From positions 289,253 through 353,252 of the forward strand of contig JACKHP010000001.1 of the NCBI GenBank assembly GCA_020638905.1: 64,000 bases of DNA, written 5' to 3'. The notes beneath the pieces were generated by a model. It saw nothing but the letters and a program-made list of their open reading frames with translations, had not been told where the DNA came from and searched no databases. Shown piece after piece: positions 1 through 8,403 of the stretch. The first letter of the stretch is position 1, and each line of letters opens with the position of its first letter. Position numbers and translations under genes: made by a program. The DNA comes from Planctomycetota bacterium (lineage in GTDB: Bacteria; Planctomycetota; B15-G4).

Positions 1-541
1 ACTCGTCGAACAGCGCGCGCGCCAAGGCCGCGACCGCTTCCGTCCCAGCCTCGCGCACGACGAGCCCGGCCAGCGCGCGCCGACCCTCGGGATCGACGCG
101 CGCCACGAGGTGCCGCAGGAGTCCGCGATGCGCGCGCTCGTCGTACGCCTCGACGCCGAGTTCCCGCGCGAGCGCGCGCGTGCGCACGAGCAGCGCCGTG
201 AGCAGCGGGTGCTGGAGCGCGCAGCCGTGCAGGTCGACGATGGCGTGCGTCCCGGGACGGAAGAAGCCGGCCACCGGTCCGGCGGCCGACGGCGCGAACG
301 GCAGCTTGATCGACGTGCGTCCGAAGAGCGGCCGCGCCGCCCCGCGCGTGGTCCGCAGCGGGACGTCCGCGAGCGCCGGCCGCGCGCGCACGAGCTCGGC
401 CAGCGCGCGCGTCTTCTCCTCGAGCTCGACGTCGTAGGCGCGGTCGAGGCGCGTGCAGCCGCCGCACGGCCCGAAATGCGGGCACGCGACCGGCTCGCGC
501 GTCTCGGGGCGCGCCGCGACGAGGGGGACGGATTCAGGCAT
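1..541 (-). CDS. 23S rRNA (uracil-5)-methyltransferase, TrmA/RlmD family, N-terminal part
   Basis: The gene reads leftward off the window, leaving about 180 N-terminal residues. Residues 20-29 read CPHFGPCGGC, the C-x5-C-x2-C half of the [4Fe-4S] site typical of RlmD/RlmCD/TrmA-type uracil-5 methyltransferases. A later GLLRHL segment matches the strand that follows in the family. No TRAM domain precedes the cluster, so RlmC/RlmCD-like is as likely as RlmD. These enzymes use SAM to make m5U in 23S rRNA or tRNA. The catalytic half lies outside the window. It is divergent from the sulfatase-like gene that follows. The ATG lies at 539-541. Confidence 0.75.
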   Translation of the reverse strand, partial: MPESVPLVAARPETREPVACPHFGPCGGCTRLDRAYDVELEEKTRALAELVRARPALADVPLRTTRGAARPLFGRTSIKLPFAPSAAGPVAGFFRPGTHAIVDLHGCALQHPLLTALLVRTRALARELGVEAYDERAHRGLLRHLVARVDPEGRRALAGLVVREAGTEAVAALARALFDE

Positions 542-619
542 CGCCGCGCAGTATGGCCCGGCCGGGCGACGCGCGCGATGCGCATTGATCGCCCGCGCAC
601 CGCGCCGGATCATGCGGCG

Positions 620-2893
620 ATGCCAGCGGCGAGCGAGGTGCCCGAGCAGCCACCCGTCCCCGGCGGACGTGAGGCGACGCGTCCGCTGCCCGAGTTGCTC
701 GGCGCGGCGGCGATCGTCGGCGCGGGCACCGGCCTGCTGCTCGCGGCGCTGCAGCTCGTGTCCGCCGCCGCGGCGCGCATGCTCTGGACGCTCGAGATGC
801 CGGCGCTCGGCCTGGCCGCGTATCCGCTGCTGGGGGCGCTCGCGGCGGTGTCGTGCGTCCCGGCGCTGATGCTGCTGCGGCGCGTGGTGGCGCCGCGCAC
901 CGACGCGCTGGCGTGGGTCGTGGGCTGCACCTGCCTCGGCGCCGGCGCCGGCCGCGCGCTCGCGTCGGCCGCTGCGCGGACGGCAGGGCCTGCCCGGCGG
1001 ACGGCTCGCCGCGCTCGCGCTCAGGGCGCGGCCTGGATCGTGCTCGCGCTGGCGGGTGCGGCGTGCTCGCGCGGCGCTCGCGGACGCACGCGCGTGACGT
1101 GGCCGCGTCTGAGGTCGCCCAGGTGCGACGGCGGAGCGCCCGATCGCGCGCCGCGCCGCGTGGGGTCGCGGCGCGACGCGTCGGCGGCGCGTTGGCGGGC
1201 GCCGCTCGTGCACCTCGCGCTGCTCGCGGTGAAGGATGCGGCTGCCCAGCGCGGCCTGCTCGGCGCGCCGGCGCTGCTGCTGGTGGTGGGGGCGTCGTCC
1301 CTCGGCGCGGCGCTCGGCCTGCTCGCCACGAGCCGCACGCCCGTGCGCCGCGTCGCCGGCGCGATCCTGACGTGCGGCGTGGTCGCGGGACTCTTCGTGC
1401 AGCGGCCCGACCCGCCGTCGGCGTCCGTGGTGCGCGGTGCGCGCGGTCCGAACGTGCTGCTGATCGTGCTCGACACGCTGCGCCGCGACGCGGTCTCGGC
1501 CTACGGCCTCGTCGACGGGACGACGCCGCGGCTCGACGCGCTGGCGTCCAAAGGCGTGCTGTGCGACGACGTCGTCGCGCCCGGCGACTGGACCGTGCCC
1601 GTGCACGCGTCGCTGTTCACCGGCGCGCAGGTCTCGCGCCACGGCACGGGCCACGGACGGCGCGTGCTGCGCGAGCGTCCCGCGGCCGGCGCGCCGCCGC
1701 TGCCCACGCTGGCCGAGCTCTTCGCGCGCCGCGGCTGGGAGACAGCGGCCTTCGTGTGCAACATGAACGTGAGTCGCGCGGCCGGCTTCGCCCGCGGCTT
1801 CGAGCGCTACGAAGAGGTCTGGCGCGCGCGCCAGGGCGACTTCGACGCGCTCGGTCCCGCGCTGCGCGCCTGGCTGGGACTGGGCGGCGCGTTCGACAAG
1901 GGCGGCGAGCTGGCCGTGCGCGGCGTGGGCGAGTTCCTCGACGAGCACGCCGACGCGCGACGTCCGTGGCTGCTCTTCGTGAACCTCATGGAGGCGCACG
2001 CGCCCTACACGCCGCCCGCGCCGTGGGCCGGTCGCTTCGTCGAACACGCGCCGTCCGACGCGGCGCGCGCGCTGCTCGCCGACCCGCTCGCGCACGTCTG
2101 GGACGCGGGCGTCGAGCCGCCGGTGGCCGACGAGCTGTGGCGCGCGTACCTCGGCGGAGTCGCGTACCAGGACGCGTTGCTGGGCGAGATCCTCGACGCG
2201 CTGGTGCGCAACGGCCTCGACGACGACACGCTCGTGGTCGTCACGAGCGACCACGGCGAGCACTTCGGCAAGCGCGGCCTGCTCGGCCACGGACAGGATC
2301 TCGACGACGACCTGCTCGACGTCCCGCTCGTGCTGGCCGGGCCGGGCCTGCCGCGCGGCGTGCGCGAACCGGCGCCGCTCGATCTGCTCGACGTGCTGCC
2401 CACGCTGCTCGCGCTGAGCGGCGGCGACGCGTTGCCGTCCGATCCGGGACGCACCGGGCGCGCGCTGCGCTTCGACGGCCGCGACGCCGCCGCGCTGGCC
2501 GACCGCCCGCGCGTGGCCGAACGCTTCGCGTTCTCCGGCGACGCGTCCGGCGTCGACGCCGACGACGCGCTCCCGCCCGGCGCCGATCCCGAGTGGTCCT
2601 GGGGACGGGCCGCGCTGCTGCGCGGCCGCGACCTGTACGTCGAGGTCGACGCGCCTCCCGACGCCGCGCGCGCGTTCGCCGCGACGCGACTCGAGCGCCG
2701 CGACGGCGATCCCCGTCCGCCGCGCGACGACGGACGCCACGCGCTGGACGACGCCGAGCTGCGCGCCGCGTACGCCGCCGAACTGGCCGCGTTGCGCGCG
2801 CGCTGGACGTCCGCCGACGCGCCGCGCGACGCGCTCGAGCCCGACGCCGAACGCGACGCCGCCCTGCGCGCGCTGGGATACACGGGACGATGA
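620..2893 (+). CDS. Membrane-bound sulfatase-superfamily hydrolase with Thr nucleophile position
   Basis: This 757-residue protein has N-terminal transmembrane segments (about residues 25-110 and 210-275) and an extracytoplasmic alkaline phosphatase/sulfatase domain from about residue 278. Metal-site landmarks are visible: LIVLDTLRRD with D285, and TSDHGEHFG with D544/H545. The nucleophile loop reads WTVPVHASLFTG, so T325 occupies the place of the Cys/Ser that becomes formylglycine in sulfatases. It is therefore probably a phosphoryl- or phosphodiester-acting relative rather than a classical sulfatase (inference). The stretch between about residues 115 and 195 is Arg-rich and unlike a membrane region. 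An ATG at 578 is an alternative start. The stop overlaps the next start by four bases (ATGA). Confidence 0.75.
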   Translation: MPAASEVPEQPPVPGGREATRPLPELLGAAAIVGAGTGLLLAALQLVSAAAARMLWTLEMPALGLAAYPLLGALAAVSCVPALMLLRRVVAPRTDALAWVVGCTCLGAGAGRALASAAARTAGPARRTARRARAQGAAWIVLALAGAACSRGARGRTRVTWPRLRSPRCDGGAPDRAPRRVGSRRDASAARWRAPLVHLALLAVKDAAAQRGLLGAPALLLVVGASSLGAALGLLATSRTPVRRVAGAILTCGVVAGLFVQRPDPPSASVVRGARGPNVLLIVLDTLRRDAVSAYGLVDGTTPRLDALASKGVLCDDVVAPGDWTVPVHASLFTGAQVSRHGTGHGRRVLRERPAAGAPPLPTLAELFARRGWETAAFVCNMNVSRAAGFARGFERYEEVWRARQGDFDALGPALRAWLGLGGAFDKGGELAVRGVGEFLDEHADARRPWLLFVNLMEAHAPYTPPAPWAGRFVEHAPSDAARALLADPLAHVWDAGVEPPVADELWRAYLGGVAYQDALLGEILDALVRNGLDDDTLVVVTSDHGEHFGKRGLLGHGQDLDDDLLDVPLVLAGPGLPRGVREPAPLDLLDVLPTLLALSGGDALPSDPGRTGRALRFDGRDAAALADRPRVAERFAFSGDASGVDADDALPPGADPEWSWGRAALLRGRDLYVEVDAPPDAARAFAATRLERRDGDPRPPRDDGRHALDDAELRAAYAAELAALRARWTSADAPRDALEPDAERDAALRALGYTGR

Positions 2894-4119
2894 GCGCCGC
2901 GCCGACGACGAATCCGCAGCCGGACCCGAGCTCGAACCCGACACCGAACCCGAACCCGAACCCGACACCGAACCCGCACGCGACCGCGACCGCGCGTCTG
3001 ATGCGCGGCGCGTGCCTCGTCGCGCTCCTGTTCCCGGCGTTGCTCGCGGGCGAGGCGTGGCGGCGCGGCGCGTCCGTCGCGGCGCTCGCACTGCTGCGCG
3101 AGACGGGCGCGTCGCTGGCGCTCGCGTCGATCGCGTGCACACTCGTCGGGATGCTCGCGCGTCGGCTCGCGCCGCGGCGTCCGTCCACGGCTTTCGCGCT
3201 GCTCGCGCTGCCGCTCGTGGTGGGCGTGGTGCGCGGGCTGCTCGCCGAGCGCCTGCGCGGGTCGTCCGGGGCCACGCCGCGCCTGCTGCTCGCGGGACTC
3301 GGCGCGACGCTGGCGCTCGCGCTGCTGGCGCACGGCGTGCGTGCGCTCGCGGCGAGCGCGCTGTCGCAGCGGCTCGTCCCGGCGGGAGCGCGCGCGACGA
3401 CGCTCGGCGGTGTGGCGGCGTGTGTGCTCGGCGCGGCCGCGCTCGCGACGTCCGACGTGCCACGGCTCGTCGGCGCGCGCGAGACGTCGGCGATGATCGA
3501 GACGTCGGCGACACACGAGGCTCCGGCGGCGAACGAGGTGTCCACCGCGAGCGACGCACTCGCCGCGAGCGAGGCGCCTCGCGCGTCCGCCGTCCCCACG
3601 CTGCTGGCCGAGCTCGGGATGCTGGCGCGCGCGGGACTCTCGGCGGCGCCGCGCGACAACCTGCTCGTCTCGGCGCGCGCGCTCGACCACGAGGTCTGGG
3701 TGCGCGGCGGCGCGCCGGTCGAGATCGGACGCGACGCGATCACCGCGCCGGACGGCACGCTCTCGGCCGAGCGGCTGGGCTTCCCCGACGGGCTCTCGAC
3801 GCTCGTGCAGACCACCGACGTGCCCGCCCGCGGCGCGCGCTTCGAGGGTCGCGTGTGGGTGCGCCGGCTCGACGGCGACGGCCCGTCGGACGCCGGCCTC
3901 GCGCTGCTCCTCCGCGCCGGGCCGAAGGGCCCGTACGGCCAGCTCGTCGTGCATCCCACCGAGGTCTGGACCGAGTATTCGCTCGAGCACGCGTTCGGCG
4001 ACGACGCGGGGGACGAGCCGGTGACGTTCCGCATCGGCAACGATCACGGCGACCCGCGCGCGCTCGAGGTGGCCGTGTGGGACGCGCGCCTCGTCGAGCG
4101 CGCCGTCGACGACCGCTGA
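2890..4119 (+). CDS. Membrane protein with Asn-Pro repeat and C-terminal beta-sandwich-like domain
   Basis: No family was recognised for this 409-residue protein. An Asn/Pro-rich N-terminus (residues about 8-28, NPNPNPTPNP) is encoded by a CCGAAC-type hexamer repeat. Five hydrophobic segments follow (about residues 38-200). A linker rich in Ala, Glu and Thr then leads to a soluble C-terminal part (about 255-405) with the spacing of a carbohydrate-binding-like beta-sandwich (RFEGRVWVRR, PVTFRIGND). It begins inside the stop codon of the sulfatase-fold gene, so the two are translationally coupled and may act together at the cell surface (inference). Confidence 0.7.
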   Translation: MSAAPTTNPQPDPSSNPTPNPNPNPTPNPHATATARLMRGACLVALLFPALLAGEAWRRGASVAALALLRETGASLALASIACTLVGMLARRLAPRRPSTAFALLALPLVVGVVRGLLAERLRGSSGATPRLLLAGLGATLALALLAHGVRALAASALSQRLVPAGARATTLGGVAACVLGAAALATSDVPRLVGARETSAMIETSATHEAPAANEVSTASDALAASEAPRASAVPTLLAELGMLARAGLSAAPRDNLLVSARALDHEVWVRGGAPVEIGRDAITAPDGTLSAERLGFPDGLSTLVQTTDVPARGARFEGRVWVRRLDGDGPSDAGLALLLRAGPKGPYGQLVVHPTEVWTEYSLEHAFGDDAGDEPVTFRIGNDHGDPRALEVAVWDARLVERAVDDR

Positions 4120-4171
4120 TGCGCCGCGCCGCGGCGTCCCGTGCTTGACGGATCGGGGGGCGTGACGTGCG

Positions 4172-6328
4172 ATGGGTCGCATGGGAATGCGTCGCGCTCG
4201 GCCGGGGATCGTCGGAGCCGTCGTCGCGCTCGCGCTGGTCGGGGCGCTGTGGCGCATGCTCGAGTCGTCCGAGGCGCCGGAGCCGGTGACGCTCGCGCCC
4301 GCCGCCGAGCCGACCACCGTGCGACCGGACACCGAGCTCGTCCCGATCCCGACGTCGCGCGGCGAGGTCGCGCTGCCGGCGCCGCTCGACGTCCCCGCAG
4401 CCGCGCCCGCCGCCGGCGAGCGCGACGTGCTGCGCGTGGCGGTGATCGCGGTGGCCGGGGACGGCGTGCCGATCCCCGGCGTCGGCGTCTCGCTCGTCTC
4501 GGGGAAGGGACGCCTGCTCGGGCTGCGCTGGCCGGCGTCGGCGATCGTCGAGGCGCGGCGCGGCGCCGAGCTCGTGTTCGGCGTGTCCGACCCCGGCTGG
4601 GGATCGGTCGAGGCTCCCCACGTGGTCGGCAGCCTCGTCGGGTCGGACGTCGCGCACATCCTCGACGATCCGACGGTGGACGAGGAGCTGGTCGTGCCGC
4701 TCGCGCCGTCCGGGGTGACCTTCGGGACGCTCGTCGACTGCCTCGACCGCCCCGTGGCGAGCACCCAGCTCGTCATGCTCATCCCCGAGGCGCCCTTCGC
4801 GGCGAGCGTGACGACCGACCTGCTGGGACGGTTCCCCGCGCAACTCGACGCGGCGCCGGAGGCGCCCACGGAACAGCTCGCGATCCCGACGGTCGCGAGC
4901 GTGATCGGCGCGCCCTCGCTGCGCTCGAATCGCCTCGGGCGCATCGCGCTGGAGAGCGCCGACCCGCTCGTGCTGCGCGGTGAGTGCCTGCGCGGCGTGC
5001 TGCTGCGCGTCCACCCGCCCGAGGCCGACGTGTTCGCGACGTACGCCACCCAGTGGCAGCCGGCCGCGGGAGGCTCGCGCGTGGGAACGCGCACGGCGGA
5101 AGGCGTGTTCGTCGAGCACCACACGATGGGTGCGTCGAGGCTGCGCGTCGGCGCCGAGGGCTGGGTGTCTCCGTGGTTCGACGTGCTCGTCGACGAGACG
5201 TCCGCGTCCAATCCGATCGACGTCACGCTCGCGCAGCGCGGGACGTTGCGGGGGCGCGTCGTCGACGCGCGCGGTGCGCCGGTCGTCGGTGCGTGGGTCG
5301 GCTTCGACCGGGGCGATCTCGACCGCGGCAACTGGGAGGTCCAGCGGCGCATCTTCGACCACGACGCGCCGTTGCCGAGACCCTCCTCGGGCTCGGGTGT
5401 CGTGGCCACCGACACCCGGGGACGCTTCGCGCTGCCGTTCGGCCTCGGACGGCTGCTCGTGATGCATCCCGCGTACCGCACCGCGGTGCTCGACGATCTG
5501 CGCGAACTCCCCGACCCGATCGCGCTCGTCGAGGGCCCCGTGCTCGCGGGACGCCTCGTCGGCTACGAGTCGCTCGCAACGCCTGCCCGTGTCTCGATCG
5601 AGGGTCCCCCGACCAGCAAGCTGCTCTCCCCGCTCGGCCGCCACGTGGTGTCCGTGCACGAAGACGGCAGCTTCCGGGCGGGCACGCTGCTGGCCGGCCG
5701 CAACCGGCTCCTGGTCGAGGCGCCCGACGGACGCGTCTTCGCGCGCACCGCCGTCGACGTCGCGCCGTTCGGCACGACGTCGGTCGTCGTCGACGTGCGT
5801 CCGCCGCAGCGGCTGCGCGTGTTCATCGCCGACAGCGCCGAGGCCCTCGACGCGCTCTCGCTGCACGCGCTCGAGTCCGAGCGCCGCACCTCGGTCGAGA
5901 GCGGCACCCACGACGGCGACACCTGGTTCGTCGACATCGACTGGACCGGCCCGGCCGACGTCTACGGTGAGCGCGGCGACGAGAGCGTGCTGATCGGGAC
6001 GATCGTCGTCGCCGACGGCGTGCTCGACCACGTGCTCACGCTTCCCACCGCCGAAGTCCACGTCGAGGGCGTCCCCATCGCGGCGAGCGGCCAGACCCCG
6101 GTCCTGCTCGAGTTGCGGCGCGACACGATCGACGGGCCGCGCCTCAAGATGCGCTTCGCCGACTCCAGCGGACGGGCGGAGTTGCGCGACATCCCCGCCG
6201 GCACCTACTTCGCCGACGTGCGCGGCGCCGGGATGGTCGACATCGTGGCCCGCGCCGGACCGATCGAGGTGCCCGCGACGCCGCACGCCATCGTGTCGGC
6301 CGTGCTCGTGGCCGTGGACGACGGCTGA
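4172..6328 (+). CDS. Membrane-anchored carboxypeptidase-regulatory-like domain protein
   Basis: This 718-residue protein has one N-terminal hydrophobic anchor (about residues 9-27) and a long extracytoplasmic part. The segment around residues 350-440 (GTLRGRVVDARGAPVVGAWV, followed by a T-D-x-x-G-R-F-x-L strand) is the signature of carboxypeptidase-regulatory-like beta-sandwich domains; related segments recur near residues 90, 190 and 450. Such domains are structural or adhesive. It converges with the transglutaminase gene 11 bases downstream. Starts at 4172, 4181 and 4187 are all in frame; 4172 was chosen because a GGGGGG stretch precedes it. Confidence 0.65.
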   Translation: MGRMGMRRARPGIVGAVVALALVGALWRMLESSEAPEPVTLAPAAEPTTVRPDTELVPIPTSRGEVALPAPLDVPAAAPAAGERDVLRVAVIAVAGDGVPIPGVGVSLVSGKGRLLGLRWPASAIVEARRGAELVFGVSDPGWGSVEAPHVVGSLVGSDVAHILDDPTVDEELVVPLAPSGVTFGTLVDCLDRPVASTQLVMLIPEAPFAASVTTDLLGRFPAQLDAAPEAPTEQLAIPTVASVIGAPSLRSNRLGRIALESADPLVLRGECLRGVLLRVHPPEADVFATYATQWQPAAGGSRVGTRTAEGVFVEHHTMGASRLRVGAEGWVSPWFDVLVDETSASNPIDVTLAQRGTLRGRVVDARGAPVVGAWVGFDRGDLDRGNWEVQRRIFDHDAPLPRPSSGSGVVATDTRGRFALPFGLGRLLVMHPAYRTAVLDDLRELPDPIALVEGPVLAGRLVGYESLATPARVSIEGPPTSKLLSPLGRHVVSVHEDGSFRAGTLLAGRNRLLVEAPDGRVFARTAVDVAPFGTTSVVVDVRPPQRLRVFIADSAEALDALSLHALESERRTSVESGTHDGDTWFVDIDWTGPADVYGERGDESVLIGTIVVADGVLDHVLTLPTAEVHVEGVPIAASGQTPVLLELRRDTIDGPRLKMRFADSSGRAELRDIPAGTYFADVRGAGMVDIVARAGPIEVPATPHAIVSAVLVAVDDG

Positions 6329-6339
6329 CGCGCTCCCGC

Positions 6340-8403
6340 TCAGCGCTCGTGGACGAACGTCACGCGCGCCACGCCGTCGCCGGGCTCCGCTTCGAGCCGC
6401 AGCTCGTGGCGTCCGGGGCCGGGGGCGGGGAAGGCGTCGGCGGCGTGCTGCACGAGCAGCTCGACGTGCACGCGCGCGTCCCGCGAGGCGTCCTCGTCGA
6501 AGCTCACGCGCAGCTCGAGGGCGTCGTCGGGCTGGCCCGAGCCGTTGCGCACGAAGCCCTCGAGGCTGGCGCGCGTCGTGCCGTCGAGCTCGGCACAGGG
6601 CAGCGCGACGAACTCGCCGCGCGGACGGCGCACGGCGATCGTGGCGCGACCGTCGACCGCGATCCGTCCCCCGAGCAGCGGGTACGGGAGATCGAACGGG
6701 ACGAGCAGCACGCGCGCCGCGCCGGACGCCTCGGCCACCGGGCCGGACGGACGCGCGACGTCGTACGTCCAGGTGCCGTTGCCCACGCGCGCGGGGGCGC
6801 CCTGCACGCCGTCGGAGAAGCGGGCGCCCCTGTCGAGCGCGCTCCACGTCATGCACTCGCCGGGACGCAGCGTGAACACGAGTTCGCTCGGCGGCAGCGG
6901 CCAGACGTCCTGGAGATGGTCGTCGTCGAGGCTGGCGAAGATCGGACGCAGCACGTCGGGCGCGTAGCGCGGCGCGACCAGTCCCTCGGCGAGCACCGGA
7001 TTCTCGAGCGTCTCGGGGTGCTCGGCCAGGTCGACCACCGAGAGCACGCGTCCGTCGTCGCCGCGGTAGAGCACGCCGCCGTCGGGATCGTACATGTGCC
7101 AGCCGCCGTCGAAGGCGATCTCGGGCACCACGTGTCCGGCGAGGGCCCACAGGCGCGCCTCGAGTCCGGCGCGGCGCGCGAGCACCACGAAGGCCTGGGC
7201 CACGTCGTCGCACCATCCGTATCCCCACACCTCGAGCAGCCGCACGGGATCGTGCAGCACGTCGCCGGCGTGGGGCGGGTCGGCGTGCTGCCAGCGCGCG
7301 GCGAGGTGCGTCCACAGGCGTTCGGCGGCTTGCGCGGGCGGCAGGCCGGCCAGGCCGATGGACGCCACGATCGCGTCGACGTCGGGCAGCGGTCCCCGTC
7401 CGTCGACGGCGAAGCGGCGCACGACGAGCGGCGCGTCGCCGGCGTTCGCGAGCGACGTGGCGCGCAGCGCGCCCGCCGCCGCGGGGATCTCGAACGCGCG
7501 CTCGCCGTCGGACGCGCGCAGATCGAGCGACGTCGTGAGCGCGTCCGCATCGGGGTTCGCGTCGGTCGTCCGCGCGCCGCCGGACGATTCGTCACCGCGC
7601 GCGCGGGCGTCGTCGAGCTCGGCCACCGTGCGCTCGAGCAGCGCGAGTTCGAGTCCCAGGCGCGCCGAGACGCGGGCCAGGTCGGCGGGCGAGGCGTCGT
7701 CGAGCGCGGTCTCGCCGTCGAGCAGGCGCGCGTCCTCGGGCGCGAACACGTCGGGACGCGCGCGGCGCAACTCCATCTGCAACTCGCGCAGGCGCGCGAG
7801 CTGGCGCTCGAGCAGGGCCGGGTCGAAAGGCGGCTCGACGCCGTGCTCGGTCATCGCGCGCACGATGCGTCCCCGGCGCCAGAGCACGAGCTCGTGCAGC
7901 GCCTCGTGCAGCTCGGGATACGGCCCGCGCGCGTACTGCGCCAGGCGCTGGGCGGCGAAGCCGTCGCGGTCGCGCGGCGCCACGAGCAGCGCGAGCGGCA
8001 CGCCGATCCAGGCCGCCAGGCGCAGGTTCGCGTGGGCGCGGACGGGCAGCAGCGCGTGCGCGGTGAGCAGCGCGGCGAGGGTGCACAGCGCGGCCAGCGT
8101 CCACTCGAGGGCCGGTGGACCCTGGGTCAGCGCGTCGGCGATGCCGACCACCCAGAGCGCCATCGCCGGCGCGCGCGCCGACGCGAGGTGCACGCGCAGA
8201 CGACACGCGGCGAGCAGCAGCAGGACGACCTCGAGCGCGCACGCTCCCGCGAGCAGCGCGGTGAGCAGCGGACGCCAGTCGGTGCCGTGCAGGCCCTCGC
8301 CCGCCAGCAGCAGCCCCGCCACCTCGACCGGGACGAGCAGCAGCGTCGCCAGGGCCACGCGCAGCGGCGCCTCGGCCAGCTCGGCGCCGAACCCGTCCCT
8401 CAT
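6340..8403 (-). CDS. Membrane protein with transglutaminase-like domain
   Basis: This 687-residue protein has an N-terminal set of about five transmembrane helices (residues 15-170), a helical middle and a C-terminal transglutaminase-like domain. The triad is visible: C398 in GYGWCDDVAQAF, His in LAGHVVPEI and Asp in WHMYDPDGG. Such domains can be cysteine peptidases or acyl transferases; the substrate is unknown. Its ATG overlaps the stop of the upstream sulfatase-fold gene by four bases, so the two are made together. The C-terminal 150 residues look like a beta-rich domain (HELRLEAEPGDG). Confidence 0.7.
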   Translation of the reverse strand: MRDGFGAELAEAPLRVALATLLLVPVEVAGLLLAGEGLHGTDWRPLLTALLAGACALEVVLLLLAACRLRVHLASARAPAMALWVVGIADALTQGPPALEWTLAALCTLAALLTAHALLPVRAHANLRLAAWIGVPLALLVAPRDRDGFAAQRLAQYARGPYPELHEALHELVLWRRGRIVRAMTEHGVEPPFDPALLERQLARLRELQMELRRARPDVFAPEDARLLDGETALDDASPADLARVSARLGLELALLERTVAELDDARARGDESSGGARTTDANPDADALTTSLDLRASDGERAFEIPAAAGALRATSLANAGDAPLVVRRFAVDGRGPLPDVDAIVASIGLAGLPPAQAAERLWTHLAARWQHADPPHAGDVLHDPVRLLEVWGYGWCDDVAQAFVVLARRAGLEARLWALAGHVVPEIAFDGGWHMYDPDGGVLYRGDDGRVLSVVDLAEHPETLENPVLAEGLVAPRYAPDVLRPIFASLDDDHLQDVWPLPPSELVFTLRPGECMTWSALDRGARFSDGVQGAPARVGNGTWTYDVARPSGPVAEASGAARVLLVPFDLPYPLLGGRIAVDGRATIAVRRPRGEFVALPCAELDGTTRASLEGFVRNGSGQPDDALELRVSFDEDASRDARVHVELLVQHAADAFPAPGPGRHELRLEAEPGDGVARVTFVHER

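Noticed and set aside
110..619. N-terminal extension of the sulfatase-fold frame to 110
   Set aside because: It would cover the uracil methyltransferase gene on the other strand and has no membrane or domain pattern; the real start is at 578 or 620.
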